In this document: in pieces, positions 10,001 to 18,426 of the stretch
Numbering within the stretch: the stretch's first letter is position 1
Layout of the letters: every line of letters starts with the position of its first letter
Source of the DNA: Vulcanimicrobiia bacterium
Lineage (GTDB): Bacteria > Vulcanimicrobiota > Vulcanimicrobiia > Vulcanimicrobiales > Vulcanimicrobiaceae
Assembly (NCBI GenBank): GCA_024281075.1
Contig: JAMXLK010000105.1
Coordinates: forward strand, 1 to 32,551
Direction: 5' to 3'
DNA length: 32,551 nucleotides
Notes under the pieces: model-generated
What the model was told of the DNA's origin: nothing
What the model saw: the letters and a program-made list of their open reading frames with translations, nothing else
The model's database searches: none
Made by a program: the position numbers and the translations under genes

Positions 10001-12265
10001 ACGAAGGCGGTGTGGTCCAACGCCCATAACGGCATCACGGGATCGCTCGCCGTCGGCGGCAGCGAGGGAATGCTGCGCGCGCGAGGATCTATTGCGCTGA
10101 CGCCGTCATCCGCGTGGCAGTCGACGCTCATGCATTCGCGTTACGATCTCTCCGGAAGTATCGAGGCGCTCAATCTTTCGTTATGGCTTCCCGCGCTCGG
10201 TCTACAGGCGCTGCCAATTACCGGCCGTGCCTCGGGTGAAGCGACGATTCACGGACGTTACCCCGAGCTTGCGGTACGCGGCAGCGCTCGCGTTGTCGGA
10301 GGAACGCTCGGCCCTCTCACGCTCGATCGGGCCGATCTGAGCCTGCATTCTGCCGGCCGGCGGGTCGTTCTCGATCGGGCGGAGCTGGCGACGTCGGCGC
10401 TTTCCGCTTCAGCCGCCGGAACGCTCGGACTCGGTCCGAACGAGCCGCTCGACGTGAACGTTCATGCGTCGACCGACCATCTCGCGCAACTCGTCTACAA
10501 CGTTTCGCGCGTCCGGGTGCCGATCCGCGGCGCGTTCGAGTCGACGCTCAGCCTGCGAGGTACGTATAAGGCGCCGGCGGTCTCGGCAGGTTTTGACGGC
10601 AGCGACGTGGTGGCATACGGCATTCCCATCGCGTCCCTCTTCGGTGAAGTCCGCGTCGAGCGCAAAGCGCTCGTCCTCTCCAACGCCGGCGCGACGTTCG
10701 CACGCGGCGAGGCAACGTTGGCAGGTTCGGTTCCGATGCAACTCTCGCCGCTTCGATTCGCCGCGCCCGAACAGCCCGTCAACTTCGACCTCGACGTCAT
10801 CGGCCTCGATGCGTCGATCTTTAACGCCGTGCTCGGCTCGGGTAGTAAGCTGGGCGGCGTGATCGACGCGCATTTGGGCTTGTCCGGAACGGTTCGCCAG
10901 CCCGTCGCGGTGGGACGCGCCAGCATTAGCAACGGGTCGTACGTCAGCGAGATTGAGCGAACGCAAATTTCGCAAATCGCCGCAGCGCTCGTCTTCAACC
11001 ACACCACCGCGTCGCTCGAAAATCTCTCAGCGCGCCTCGGAAACGGTACCATTCGCGCTTCAGGCACGGCGCAATTCCCCAACGGGCTCTCGGCGGCCGG
11101 CGCGACCTTGGCGCTACGCGGGTCGGCGCACGGCGCGCAACTCGATCTCCCCGCATACGGAAACGGGACGCTCGACGGCGCGCTCGCGCTGGTCAAGCAT
11201 CCTTCGAGCAACGCGCTGCTTTCGGGAAGCGCAACCTTGAGCAACGCAACGCTGGCGTTCGCATCTTTTTTGCGGATAGCCCAAGCATCGAGCGGCGCCG
11301 GGCCGCCCCTTCCGCTCGATTTCGACCTGCACGCCATTGCCGGAAGGAACGTGCGGGTGCGCGGCAGCGGCTACGGCGCGGGGCTCGATATCGGCGTAGC
11401 CGGCTCCGTGAACTTGCGTGGAACGCTGGCTGCGCCAACACTCGACGGTACCTTCGAATCGACCGGAGGAACGTTAACGTACTTCGATCGCGCGTTTCGC
11501 GTGCAGGAGGGGAGCGTTCGCTTCAACCCGAGCGACGGCGTGCTTCCGACGATCCAGGCCGTCGCGACGACGACCGTTGTGAATCCCGACCCGGACCGCG
11601 CGCGCAACCCATACGGGAGCGCCCAGATCACCATCCGCGTCGACGGTCCGATTGCCAACATGCGGTTCGGATTCGAGTCGACGCCTCCGGGATATAGCCA
11701 GGCCCAGATCCTTAGCCTCATCGCGCCGTTCGGCGGCTTCGTTGGCGGTATCGGCTTCACGCGGGAGGGAATGCTCGCGCAGCAGCGGCCGAGCGGCATC
11801 ACGCCGTACGGCACGGTCTCTCCTATCCCCACCGGCGGCGGCTTGGCGCAACGAAGCACGATCACGGTTGGCCAGGAAGCGTTTAATTTGCTCAACGCCC
11901 AGTTTACCGCCGGCTTGTTATCGCCCCTCGAGACGACGCTAGGCCAAGGGCTTGGGCTCTCGAGCATCAATCTCACCCTCGGCTACTATGGAAACGTGGG
12001 TGTAACCGCGAGCCGGCTGCTCGGCAGGTACGTGACCGTCGCCTATGCCGTCACGTTCGGCATTCCGCAGACGCAATCGTTTGGACTCACGTTCGCGCCG
12101 AATCCAGACGAGTCCGCAACGCTCAGCTTTTACGTTCAGAACGGCCCGACCAAGCTCTTCCAAACACCGAACGGTCCGACGGGATTCGGTGCGAGTTATC
12201 TCCAAACGGAACCGTTAATCGGAAACAGCGGGTTCAGTCTCACGTATCAACGTCATTTCTGGTGA
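7028..12265 (+). CDS. tamB: TamB-like translocation/assembly module protein (DUF490 / AsmA-like, 1745 aa)
   Basis: N-terminal membrane anchor, very long beta-repeat protein, C-terminal TamB signature (GTLTYFDRAFRVQEGSVRFNPSDGVLPTIQAVATT...ITIRVDGPIANMRFGFESTPPGYSQAQILSLI); upstream of bamA. Confidence 0.9.
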   Translation: MRKGLAIGLVAATIIISLAVAARHELLRYALQGGAGLATGHAVHIGSLHVGTNDATIADITVGDAATPLLRAQRIVIRYSLRDLLPGSSHRFGLRALEVDGATVTLIRYRDGSFNVSIPNFAPPPPPRRANRVPLRFTLRLRDCAAELREPSAYDPSAKSLRIDDIALDGSVDTAAVTQYRGTGTFEETRAEPFSVVGKVDAVNGYAVHRARAAVFPARALANYFADTPAVRIQGGEARNFDARLYALGFTQEEPPAYHASLSLDVRDARLALQTLAAPVERLQAHLEVVDTSFFVRGATAMLAGLPLRIDGGAYDFMAALTGRARLRVAVRGNGDLSTLRRAFDFARDQPISGAAQLGVLVNGAIDDPVIIAHVTASRAWYQALPFKDLSARVVYHSNVVALAPLNVSYAGLALGADGTMQIGRPLRSQFALHVSGSANRLPYLDEMLGDEPFVVDAAATGNDMLFRVVGSAASTRGVSRLAALYEMSSNGTAVVAPFWFHTDRGNLDGGYVLDRPHDSSGFWVLANGLRMRATSYRAFPGVSLPEMPPIEARSVDMTLAGGGAGNSIVMAGLLGGSDATVSQVAFNRVDAAFGGTMQSAAVNRLRASGPWGRFEGHGAFSSQGFIAFGHYRGSFEGLAPFLGSDITGHGPIAGTVGVGVDPRRIIVQGVNLSMPGSTLRGVPIDRASLTLAIAGDRLRIYTANARAAGGDVVAAGTFALAPSAASLGSNSVALVAKQLKAAQLRGIGLPLDAGTLSAAGNLAAGSPIPTFDGAVAINGGRIANFPLSGNGNVRVAGNAVSLRRILGALGATYANVNGTIGDLTSGAPTYALDATVAAAQIAPALHTFGLSNYMTDGTFNAQLHIAGRSTTPNVSGHVGVPAGNVNGLPFVDGSAILAADPLGVAMHRGSVQVGRTATSFTAVARPNESLIQVDAPHAHLADFNNFFDTGDTLDGTGSLKLSAAAQDDHITSSGDIGIRALRYRNLPIGDTKAVWSNAHNGITGSLAVGGSEGMLRARGSIALTPSSAWQSTLMHSRYDLSGSIEALNLSLWLPALGLQALPITGRASGEATIHGRYPELAVRGSARVVGGTLGPLTLDRADLSLHSAGRRVVLDRAELATSALSASAAGTLGLGPNEPLDVNVHASTDHLAQLVYNVSRVRVPIRGAFESTLSLRGTYKAPAVSAGFDGSDVVAYGIPIASLFGEVRVERKALVLSNAGATFARGEATLAGSVPMQLSPLRFAAPEQPVNFDLDVIGLDASIFNAVLGSGSKLGGVIDAHLGLSGTVRQPVAVGRASISNGSYVSEIERTQISQIAAALVFNHTTASLENLSARLGNGTIRASGTAQFPNGLSAAGATLALRGSAHGAQLDLPAYGNGTLDGALALVKHPSSNALLSGSATLSNATLAFASFLRIAQASSGAGPPLPLDFDLHAIAGRNVRVRGSGYGAGLDIGVAGSVNLRGTLAAPTLDGTFESTGGTLTYFDRAFRVQEGSVRFNPSDGVLPTIQAVATTTVVNPDPDRARNPYGSAQITIRVDGPIANMRFGFESTPPGYSQAQILSLIAPFGGFVGGIGFTREGMLAQQRPSGITPYGTVSPIPTGGGLAQRSTITVGQEAFNLLNAQFTAGLLSPLETTLGQGLGLSSINLTLGYYGNVGVTASRLLGRYVTVAYAVTFGIPQTQSFGLTFAPNPDESATLSFYVQNGPTKLFQTPNGPTGFGASYLQTEPLIGNSGFSLTYQRHFW

Positions 12266-12425
12266 ACGCTATTTCGCCGGCGCTCGCTTCATTAAACGCA
12301 CGTTCAAGCTTACGCAACGCGCAAGGACACGGGGTAAGCCGGGCGGAACAGGGCGTCCCGGGTCGCGCGGCCCACTCGTGCGCGCGCGTCGCGCTCAAGG
12401 CCGCAACGGCACCTCCTGATTCAAA

Positions 12426-12459
12426 TGAGGACGACTTTTTTCTGAGGACGACTTTTTTC
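12426..12459 (+). repeat. Perfect 17-bp tandem duplication upstream of bamA
   Basis: TGAGGACGACTTTTTTC at 12426-12442 and again at 12443-12459, ending 2 nt before the bamA ATG. Confidence 0.95.
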
Positions 12460-12461
12460 GC

Positions 12462-14723
12462 ATGATCTTCGATCCGCGGCGGCGCGTGGGGCCGTTACAA
12501 AGGTACGTCGCTGTGCTCGCGCTGGTCGCGACGAGCGCTTTGGGCTTGGCTACGGTCTGCCCGGTTTGGGCTGCCGGCCCGAAGATCGTTTCGGTCGACG
12601 TAACCGGCAATCTCCACGTTCCGACCCAAGTGATCATGTCCGTCGTGGCGTCTCGGCCCGGGCAGCCATACGATCCAAGAGTGGTGCAGGAAGATCTCGC
12701 GCGCATCAATGCGCTCGGATACTTTGCCGATATCGCTCCTCCGCTGGTCCGGCAACGCCCCAACGGCATCGCGATCACCTATCGCGTGGTCGAAAATCCG
12801 GTGCTCACGAAAATCAACTTTACCGGAAACCAAAAGGTTCCGGGCGATACGCTCCAGGCCTTGATGGACCTCTCCGTCGGCCAAGTATTCAATACCAACA
12901 CGTTCAAGCAAGACGTGCTGAAGATCAATAACTATTACGAGCGCATCGGTTACGGCGGTCAAGTGCCGACCCACGTCAAGGATATCAATCTCGACTCGAA
13001 GACCGGGGTTTTGACGCTTACTATTCAGGAAGGCTTGGTCGTCAAGCAGATCATCATCGGCGGCGACCCGATCTTTCCGCCGCCGTATCTGCTCCCACAC
13101 CTGACGCTCCAGCCCGGCGGCATTTATTCCGATGCCGTACGCGACGCCGACTACAAGGCGCTGCAAAAGCTGTACGAAGATCACTTTCATCTCGAGATCG
13201 GTAACTTCGAAGGCGGCATCGTCCCGTCGTCGATCGACTTGACGGCCGGCACGGCCGACGTCAAGTACGACATTTACGTGGCGCGCATCGCGGTCGTCGA
13301 GATCACCGGCAACACGCGTACGAAGGACCAAGTCATTCGCCGCGAACTGCGCGAGCGGCCGGGCATGGTACTGAATACCGACGGCATCAAGCGCGACTAC
13401 GAGCGGCTTCAGGCCCTCAACTTCTTCTCGAAAGTCGAGCCCGACGTCAAACCCGGACCCGATCCAAAGAAACCGCAAGACGTCACGCTCGTATGGCACG
13501 TGACGGAACAGCGCACCGCCACCGCATCGGTCGGTTTCGGATATTCGGGCGGCTTAACCGGTCTGGGACTGTATGCGACGCTCGGCTTCTCCGATAACAA
13601 CCTGCACGGCACCGGGAACTCCGGCTCGCTGCAGTTTGAGGAAGGCGCGCGGGCGGGAATCGCGCAGCTGTCGCTCTCCATTCCGTATCTCGGCAACTCG
13701 CCGCAGGGGCAGAGATATACTGCGGGCGGACAAATCTTCGCGAATCACACGACCTACTATTATCCGGTCTATGCGATCTCGGGCTCCGGAACACAGGTGA
13801 AGAGCAGCTCGACGATTCCGATTCCGGTAACGCTGTATTCGAGTACGAACACGGCGCTGGTTTCCGGGGTCAACGCGACGAGCATTTCGAGTGCGAACGG
13901 CGCATCGGCCAACGTCGGGCGGCGCTTGAGCGATTACACGATCCTGTCGCTTGCCGTAACCGGCGAGCGCATACGGTACAACACGACCGTGCCGTCGCCG
14001 TATTACTTCCAAGGAAATCAGCCGAACATCTTTATCGGACCGACGCCCGGGCCGATCAACTCGACGCCGCAGAACTACGGCGGATCGTTCGGTATTTCGG
14101 CGTCGTCCATCGCGAACGTGAACACCGGTAATCCATACAATCTGGCGACGACGGGACTCAGCTTACAGACCATCACGCTCGACGATCCCTTCAACCCTCG
14201 CAGCGGCGTTAAAGGACTCTTTAATGCGGTGTACTCGGCGCCGGCGATCGGCTCGAACTTCCAGTTCACGCAAACGACGCTCGACATTGCGAAGTTCTTC
14301 CCGATACTCAAGGATGCCACGTTGGGAGTTCACGGCGCCGCCTACAACTCTACCGGAGTAATTCCGCCGAGCTCGCTCTTTACGTTCTCCGATCAGCAGA
14401 TGCGCGGATACAATCAAGTCTTCTACGCGACCAACGCTTTTCTCGGGCAGATCGAACTGCGCCAACCGGTCGCCCTCGACCGGCGGATAACGCTCGCCGT
14501 TTTCGTGGACGAGCTCGACTACCATATTCGCGGCGCATACCCGCTGCTCGATCCGTACACGAACCGTATCACCGGCTATCCGTCCGACTGGGCATTGTAC
14601 GGCGACGCCGGCTTCGGCATTCGGTTCGACGTGCCGCAGCTTGGCTTGCGTACGGTCCGTATCGACTTTGCAAAAGGAGTGAATGGAACGCACACGAGCT
14701 TCGGAATCGGCCAAAGTTTTTAG
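12462..14723 (+). CDS. bamA: Outer membrane protein assembly factor BamA (Omp85, POTRA + barrel)
   Basis: Signal peptide, repeated POTRA-like segments (VSVDVTGNLHVPTQVI, VVEITGNTRTKDQVIRRELRERPG), barrel with LDDPFNPRSGVKG, C-terminal F. Confidence 0.95.
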   Translation: MIFDPRRRVGPLQRYVAVLALVATSALGLATVCPVWAAGPKIVSVDVTGNLHVPTQVIMSVVASRPGQPYDPRVVQEDLARINALGYFADIAPPLVRQRPNGIAITYRVVENPVLTKINFTGNQKVPGDTLQALMDLSVGQVFNTNTFKQDVLKINNYYERIGYGGQVPTHVKDINLDSKTGVLTLTIQEGLVVKQIIIGGDPIFPPPYLLPHLTLQPGGIYSDAVRDADYKALQKLYEDHFHLEIGNFEGGIVPSSIDLTAGTADVKYDIYVARIAVVEITGNTRTKDQVIRRELRERPGMVLNTDGIKRDYERLQALNFFSKVEPDVKPGPDPKKPQDVTLVWHVTEQRTATASVGFGYSGGLTGLGLYATLGFSDNNLHGTGNSGSLQFEEGARAGIAQLSLSIPYLGNSPQGQRYTAGGQIFANHTTYYYPVYAISGSGTQVKSSSTIPIPVTLYSSTNTALVSGVNATSISSANGASANVGRRLSDYTILSLAVTGERIRYNTTVPSPYYFQGNQPNIFIGPTPGPINSTPQNYGGSFGISASSIANVNTGNPYNLATTGLSLQTITLDDPFNPRSGVKGLFNAVYSAPAIGSNFQFTQTTLDIAKFFPILKDATLGVHGAAYNSTGVIPPSSLFTFSDQQMRGYNQVFYATNAFLGQIELRQPVALDRRITLAVFVDELDYHIRGAYPLLDPYTNRITGYPSDWALYGDAGFGIRFDVPQLGLRTVRIDFAKGVNGTHTSFGIGQSF

Positions 14724-14756
14724 CCGGCCGCCCACCCTGGAGATCTAAGGAACGAA

Positions 14757-15560
14757 ATGAAAATTCGGTCAGCGATATTTTTCGCCGCCGCCGTTGCGCT
14801 TGCCACATGGGCAGGGCGCGGCGCTATAGCGGCGGACCTTACCGACGTCGGGTTCATCGACCAGTCCGATCTGGCGAACCTGCCCGTCTTCGTCGCGGCA
14901 AACCGTCAGTTAGCGACGGCTAAAACGCAGATGGACTCGCAGTTCAACGCCCAAGTGAAGCACGTCCGGACCGATGCGCAACGCCAGCAGCTGACGCTGC
15001 AGTTTCAGCAACAGTTCAACGACAAGCAGCGCGAGATCGTCGGACCGCTTTTTCAGCGCGCGCAGCTGGCAATTGCAGCGGTCAGCAGTTCCCGAAACCT
15101 CTCGATCGTCGTCGACAAACGCATCGTGATTTTCGGAGGCCAAGATATCACCAAGGACGTCGAGGCGGTCTTTGCCGGGCCACAGGCGATCCAGCCGCCG
15201 GCCGCCACGCCGCCGCCGTCGCAGATCGGATTCGTCGATCAAAACGTGCTTGACGGCGTACCGAAAGTGCAGACGGCGAACGCGACCATGCAGCAATTCG
15301 AAACGACGCAGCGGCAAGTCTATTCGGCGCGCATCGCGCAGGCACGCACGCCGGCGGAGAAACAGCAGATACTCACGGAATTCAACAAGACCATCAGCGA
15401 TAAGCAGGATCAGCTGCTCAAGCCGCTGGTGGATCAAACGCGGTCCACGACATCCGACGTCGCGCGAAAGAAAAACCTGATTCTCGTAGTCGACAAAGCC
15501 GACGTGATCTATGGAGGGACGGACATCACGCCCGATGTCCAAAATGCGCTTACGAAGTAA
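14757..15560 (+). CDS. OmpH/Skp-family periplasmic chaperone with two tandem Skp-like domains
   Basis: Signal peptide; VGFIDQ...VIFGGQDITKDV and IGFVDQ...VIYGGTDITPDV, two copies of an OmpH-like unit. Confidence 0.85.
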   Translation: MKIRSAIFFAAAVALATWAGRGAIAADLTDVGFIDQSDLANLPVFVAANRQLATAKTQMDSQFNAQVKHVRTDAQRQQLTLQFQQQFNDKQREIVGPLFQRAQLAIAAVSSSRNLSIVVDKRIVIFGGQDITKDVEAVFAGPQAIQPPAATPPPSQIGFVDQNVLDGVPKVQTANATMQQFETTQRQVYSARIAQARTPAEKQQILTEFNKTISDKQDQLLKPLVDQTRSTTSDVARKKNLILVVDKADVIYGGTDITPDVQNALTK

Positions 15561-16821
15561 GATCGTTGCCTTCGCCGCACTTGCGGTCCTGGCCGCCTGT
15601 GGGCCGAACGTCCACTCCTCCGCCGTGCGCGGCACCGGCTACGTGCGGGTCGACGAGATCGTAAAACACCACCCGCTCTACCCTCAGCTTTCGCAGATCG
15701 ACGATGCGATTGCGGCGATCAATCTCGCCTCGGTCGCGCCGCACGTTCCGATGAGCGCGTCGCAGATCGCCGCGCAGACCGGGGAGCTCAATCGCGAGCT
15801 GCGCGACGCGCAGCTCCGGGCGAATAAGATTCTCGCGCAAAAGCAGCACGACTACGCGCAGCGAGAATCGCAAGCCGTTTCGGCGGCTCTCGCCGCCGCC
15901 GGCATTCACGGTTCGGGCGGCCTTGCCGGGCAGCAAATGAGCGGCGCTTCGGCGCAGCAGCTGCAGCAAGCGACGCAGGCGGCCAACGCCGATCTCCAGG
16001 CCTATCAGCAGAACGTGATCGCACAGAACAATGCAGCGAGCAACTCGATCGAGCGGAACTTGCAAACCCAAGCGGATCAAAAATACCGCGCCAAGGCCGA
16101 ACAGCTTCAGCAAAGCGAAACCGATCTGTCGTTGCGGCTCACGCAGCAAGATGCAGCTCAGCGCCTCGCCATCAAGATGCGGCTCTCGAATTTGGCATTG
16201 GATCCGACGCAGCGTAAGCAAGCGCAGGAGCAGCTCGCGGCGATTAATTCCCGAGAATCCGCGGCCGTCGAGACACAGCGAAATGCCGACGCAGCAACGC
16301 TGCGTGCGTTGCGTGCGCAGCTCGACCGCCAGACGGGCGATGCCATTCGCAATCAAGTGGGCGCGATTGCGGCGCAGACGCGTCAAAAACTCGAGGAGCG
16401 GCGCAACGAGGTCGGATCGCAGCTGCGCAGCTTGGGGCCGCCGCCGGTACCTAATAATATTCCGCCAAACGTCCAGGCCCGAATCGCGCAGATCCATCGT
16501 CAGTACGTCGGCGCATTCCAAAGCGACGCGGCAAAGACGGTGGCCGACTACAACGCGACGAAGGCGGACCTGGACCGCCAGTTCGCGGCGCTCCACGGAG
16601 CCGACGTCGGCGCGACCGGAGCGGCGGCGAAGGAGCTCGATGCACTAACGAAGCGGCGGGGCGAGCTCTACGGGCAAATCGTCGCTCAGATCCGGAACGA
16701 CGCTTCGCGTATCGCCAAGGAGCGAGGATTTACCGTCGTCTTCGCCGACATTTGGTCGGCGGCGGGCGGCTACGATCTCACCAACGAAGTCATTAAGGAC
16801 GTCGAAAGTCAACACGAGTGA
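15535..16821 (+). CDS. OmpH/Skp-like coiled-coil lipoprotein (ATG 15535 or 15544; track ORF opens at 15511)
   Basis: Lipobox-like LAVLAACG, Gln/Ala-rich coiled coil, C-terminal Skp-like ERGFTVVF...GGYDLTNEVIKDV. Confidence 0.7.
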   Translation: MSKMRLRSKIVAFAALAVLAACGPNVHSSAVRGTGYVRVDEIVKHHPLYPQLSQIDDAIAAINLASVAPHVPMSASQIAAQTGELNRELRDAQLRANKILAQKQHDYAQRESQAVSAALAAAGIHGSGGLAGQQMSGASAQQLQQATQAANADLQAYQQNVIAQNNAASNSIERNLQTQADQKYRAKAEQLQQSETDLSLRLTQQDAAQRLAIKMRLSNLALDPTQRKQAQEQLAAINSRESAAVETQRNADAATLRALRAQLDRQTGDAIRNQVGAIAAQTRQKLEERRNEVGSQLRSLGPPPVPNNIPPNVQARIAQIHRQYVGAFQSDAAKTVADYNATKADLDRQFAALHGADVGATGAAAKELDALTKRRGELYGQIVAQIRNDASRIAKERGFTVVFADIWSAAGGYDLTNEVIKDVESQHE

Positions 16822-17225
16822 AAAAGCAGAGACTGATTCTATTATTCTGCGCCGCGGGCGCACTTGCGGGCTGCGGAGCGCATAGTTCCATCGGCTTGGT
16901 CGACGTGCAGCGCATCGTCGCGAACTGGCCGGAGTATCAAGGTTACCAGAACCAACTGTACGCTGAGGAGCGGTCTATTCAATCGCGGCGTGAGAGTGCG
17001 AGGCGCAAACAACAAGCGACGCTCGACCTCCAGCGTAAGTACACCAAAGTGACCGACCAGCTTTCGTCACAAATTCGCGACGCCGCGGGAAAGATCGCTT
17101 CACAACGGCAGCTGAAGCTGGTGCTGACGCGCGAGGGAATCGGATACGGCGGCGTCGACATCACCGCGGACGTCGAGAAAGCGCTCAACATAACGGAAAA
17201 GGCGACGCCGACGCCGGGTACTTAG
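16818..17225 (+). CDS. OmpH/Skp-family lipoprotein
   Basis: Lipobox-like AGALAGCG, SSIGLVDVQRIV, coiled coil, KLVLTREGIGYGGVDITADVEKAL. Confidence 0.8.
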   Translation: MKKQRLILLFCAAGALAGCGAHSSIGLVDVQRIVANWPEYQGYQNQLYAEERSIQSRRESARRKQQATLDLQRKYTKVTDQLSSQIRDAAGKIASQRQLKLVLTREGIGYGGVDITADVEKALNITEKATPTPGT

Positions 17226-17388
17226 TGTACTGTCTCCGATATCACTTTACAGTCGCCGGGCGTCTTTTTGGGCGGATGCTGCGTTGCTCATCGGTCACGA
17301 AGCTCCGGCTTCGCTCCCTCTTCGCGCCTTGCCCCGACCAAAAATCCGTCCCGGCTTTGTGTAAAGCCATATCGGAAACAGTACACTA
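17223..17388. mobile_element. MITE-like palindromic element with 29-bp imperfect terminal inverted repeats and TA flanks
   Basis: Left TAGTGTACTGTCTCCGATATCACTTTACA (17223-17251) versus reverse complement of right arm (17360-17388) TAGTGTACTGTTTCCGATATGGCTTTACA: 26/29 identical. Pairing continues inward (GCCGGG..TTTTTGG / CCAAAAA..CCCGGC). No ORF encoding a transposase inside. Confidence 0.75.
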
Positions 17389-17400
17389 GGCGCAAGGCTG

Positions 17401-18420
17401 ATGCTCGGAACGCTTGAAGAGCTCGCTGCGCGACTCGGAGGACGCGTCGTCGGCGACGGCGCCGTTCGCGTCGCGCGCGTCTCCACGGTTGACGACGCGA
17501 CCGGCGATGCGCTGACCTTTGCGACGACGCAGGCCTTTCTCGATGCCGCGATGCAGGGTGCGGCCGCGGCTATTCTGGTCGAGGATTCCTTGGTGCCCGG
17601 CGCACCCGCGAAGCCGTTGCTGGTCGTTCCGAACGCGCGCCAGGCGCTAGTGCAGCTCCTGGCGTCACTCGAGGCCCCACGGCCGCGCGGCCCATTTGCG
17701 CATCCCACGGCAGTCGTCGAAGCCGACGCGCGGCTCGGCGACGACGCCTTCGTCGGCGCCCACGTCTACATCGGGCACGGTGTCGCAATCGGCCGCGACG
17801 CCGTCATTGCGTCGGGCTGCTACATCGGCGACGGCGTTACGATCGGCGACTCGGTTTGGATCCATCCGCGTACGAGCGTCATGGCGCACACGCGCATCGG
17901 TAATCGCGTCGTGCTGCACGCGGGCTGCGTGATCGGCAGCGCCGGTTTCGGTTGGGCATTCGTCGAGGGCCGCTCCCAGCGCATTCCGCAGATCGGCAAC
18001 GTCGTACTCGAAGACGACGTCGAAATCGGCGCCAATAGCTGCGTCGACCGCGCGCAGACCGGAAGCACGCTGATCGGTACGGGTACCAAGATCGATAATC
18101 TCGTGCAGATCGGGCACAACTGCCGCATCGGAAAACATTGCGTCATTGCAGCGCTGACGGGCTTGGCCGGATCGACGATCATCGGGGACTACGTCAAGGT
18201 CGCGGGACAAGTCGGCTTCAGAGGACACGTCACCGTGGGCTCCCACGTAACGATCGCCGGCCAGTCGGGAATTTGGAACGACGTCTCCGACGGCGCGACG
18301 CTCTCGGGCAATCCGGCGCACGATCACCGCGACGAACTTCGGCAAAAGGTCATGATTCGTAAGCTGCCAAAGCTGTTCGACCGTGTCGAGGCTCTCGAGC
18401 GTTCGCGCACCGCGCAGTAA
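17401..18420 (+). CDS. lpxD: UDP-3-O-acylglucosamine N-acyltransferase
   Basis: Left-handed beta-helix hexapeptide repeats, N-terminal LpxD domain, IGSAGFGWAF, QIGHNCRIGKHCVIAALTGLAGST. Confidence 0.96.
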   Translation: MLGTLEELAARLGGRVVGDGAVRVARVSTVDDATGDALTFATTQAFLDAAMQGAAAAILVEDSLVPGAPAKPLLVVPNARQALVQLLASLEAPRPRGPFAHPTAVVEADARLGDDAFVGAHVYIGHGVAIGRDAVIASGCYIGDGVTIGDSVWIHPRTSVMAHTRIGNRVVLHAGCVIGSAGFGWAFVEGRSQRIPQIGNVVLEDDVEIGANSCVDRAQTGSTLIGTGTKIDNLVQIGHNCRIGKHCVIAALTGLAGSTIIGDYVKVAGQVGFRGHVTVGSHVTIAGQSGIWNDVSDGATLSGNPAHDHRDELRQKVMIRKLPKLFDRVEALERSRTAQ

Positions 18421-18426
18421 CGCCGC

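Noticed and set aside
10495-11337. 280-aa minus-strand ORF within tamB
   Set aside because: Entirely embedded in tamB; Ser/Ala/Pro/Arg-rich shadow translation without domain signal.
12262-12465. 67-aa ORF between tamB and bamA starting in the tamB stop
   Set aside because: Ends in translation of the 17-bp tandem repeat (NEDDFFLRTTFF), no domain, weak initiation context; more likely intergenic.
15550-16596. 348-aa minus-strand ORF opposite the second skp-like gene
   Set aside because: Arg/Leu-rich mirror of a Gln/Ala-rich coiled coil; no recognisable domain.
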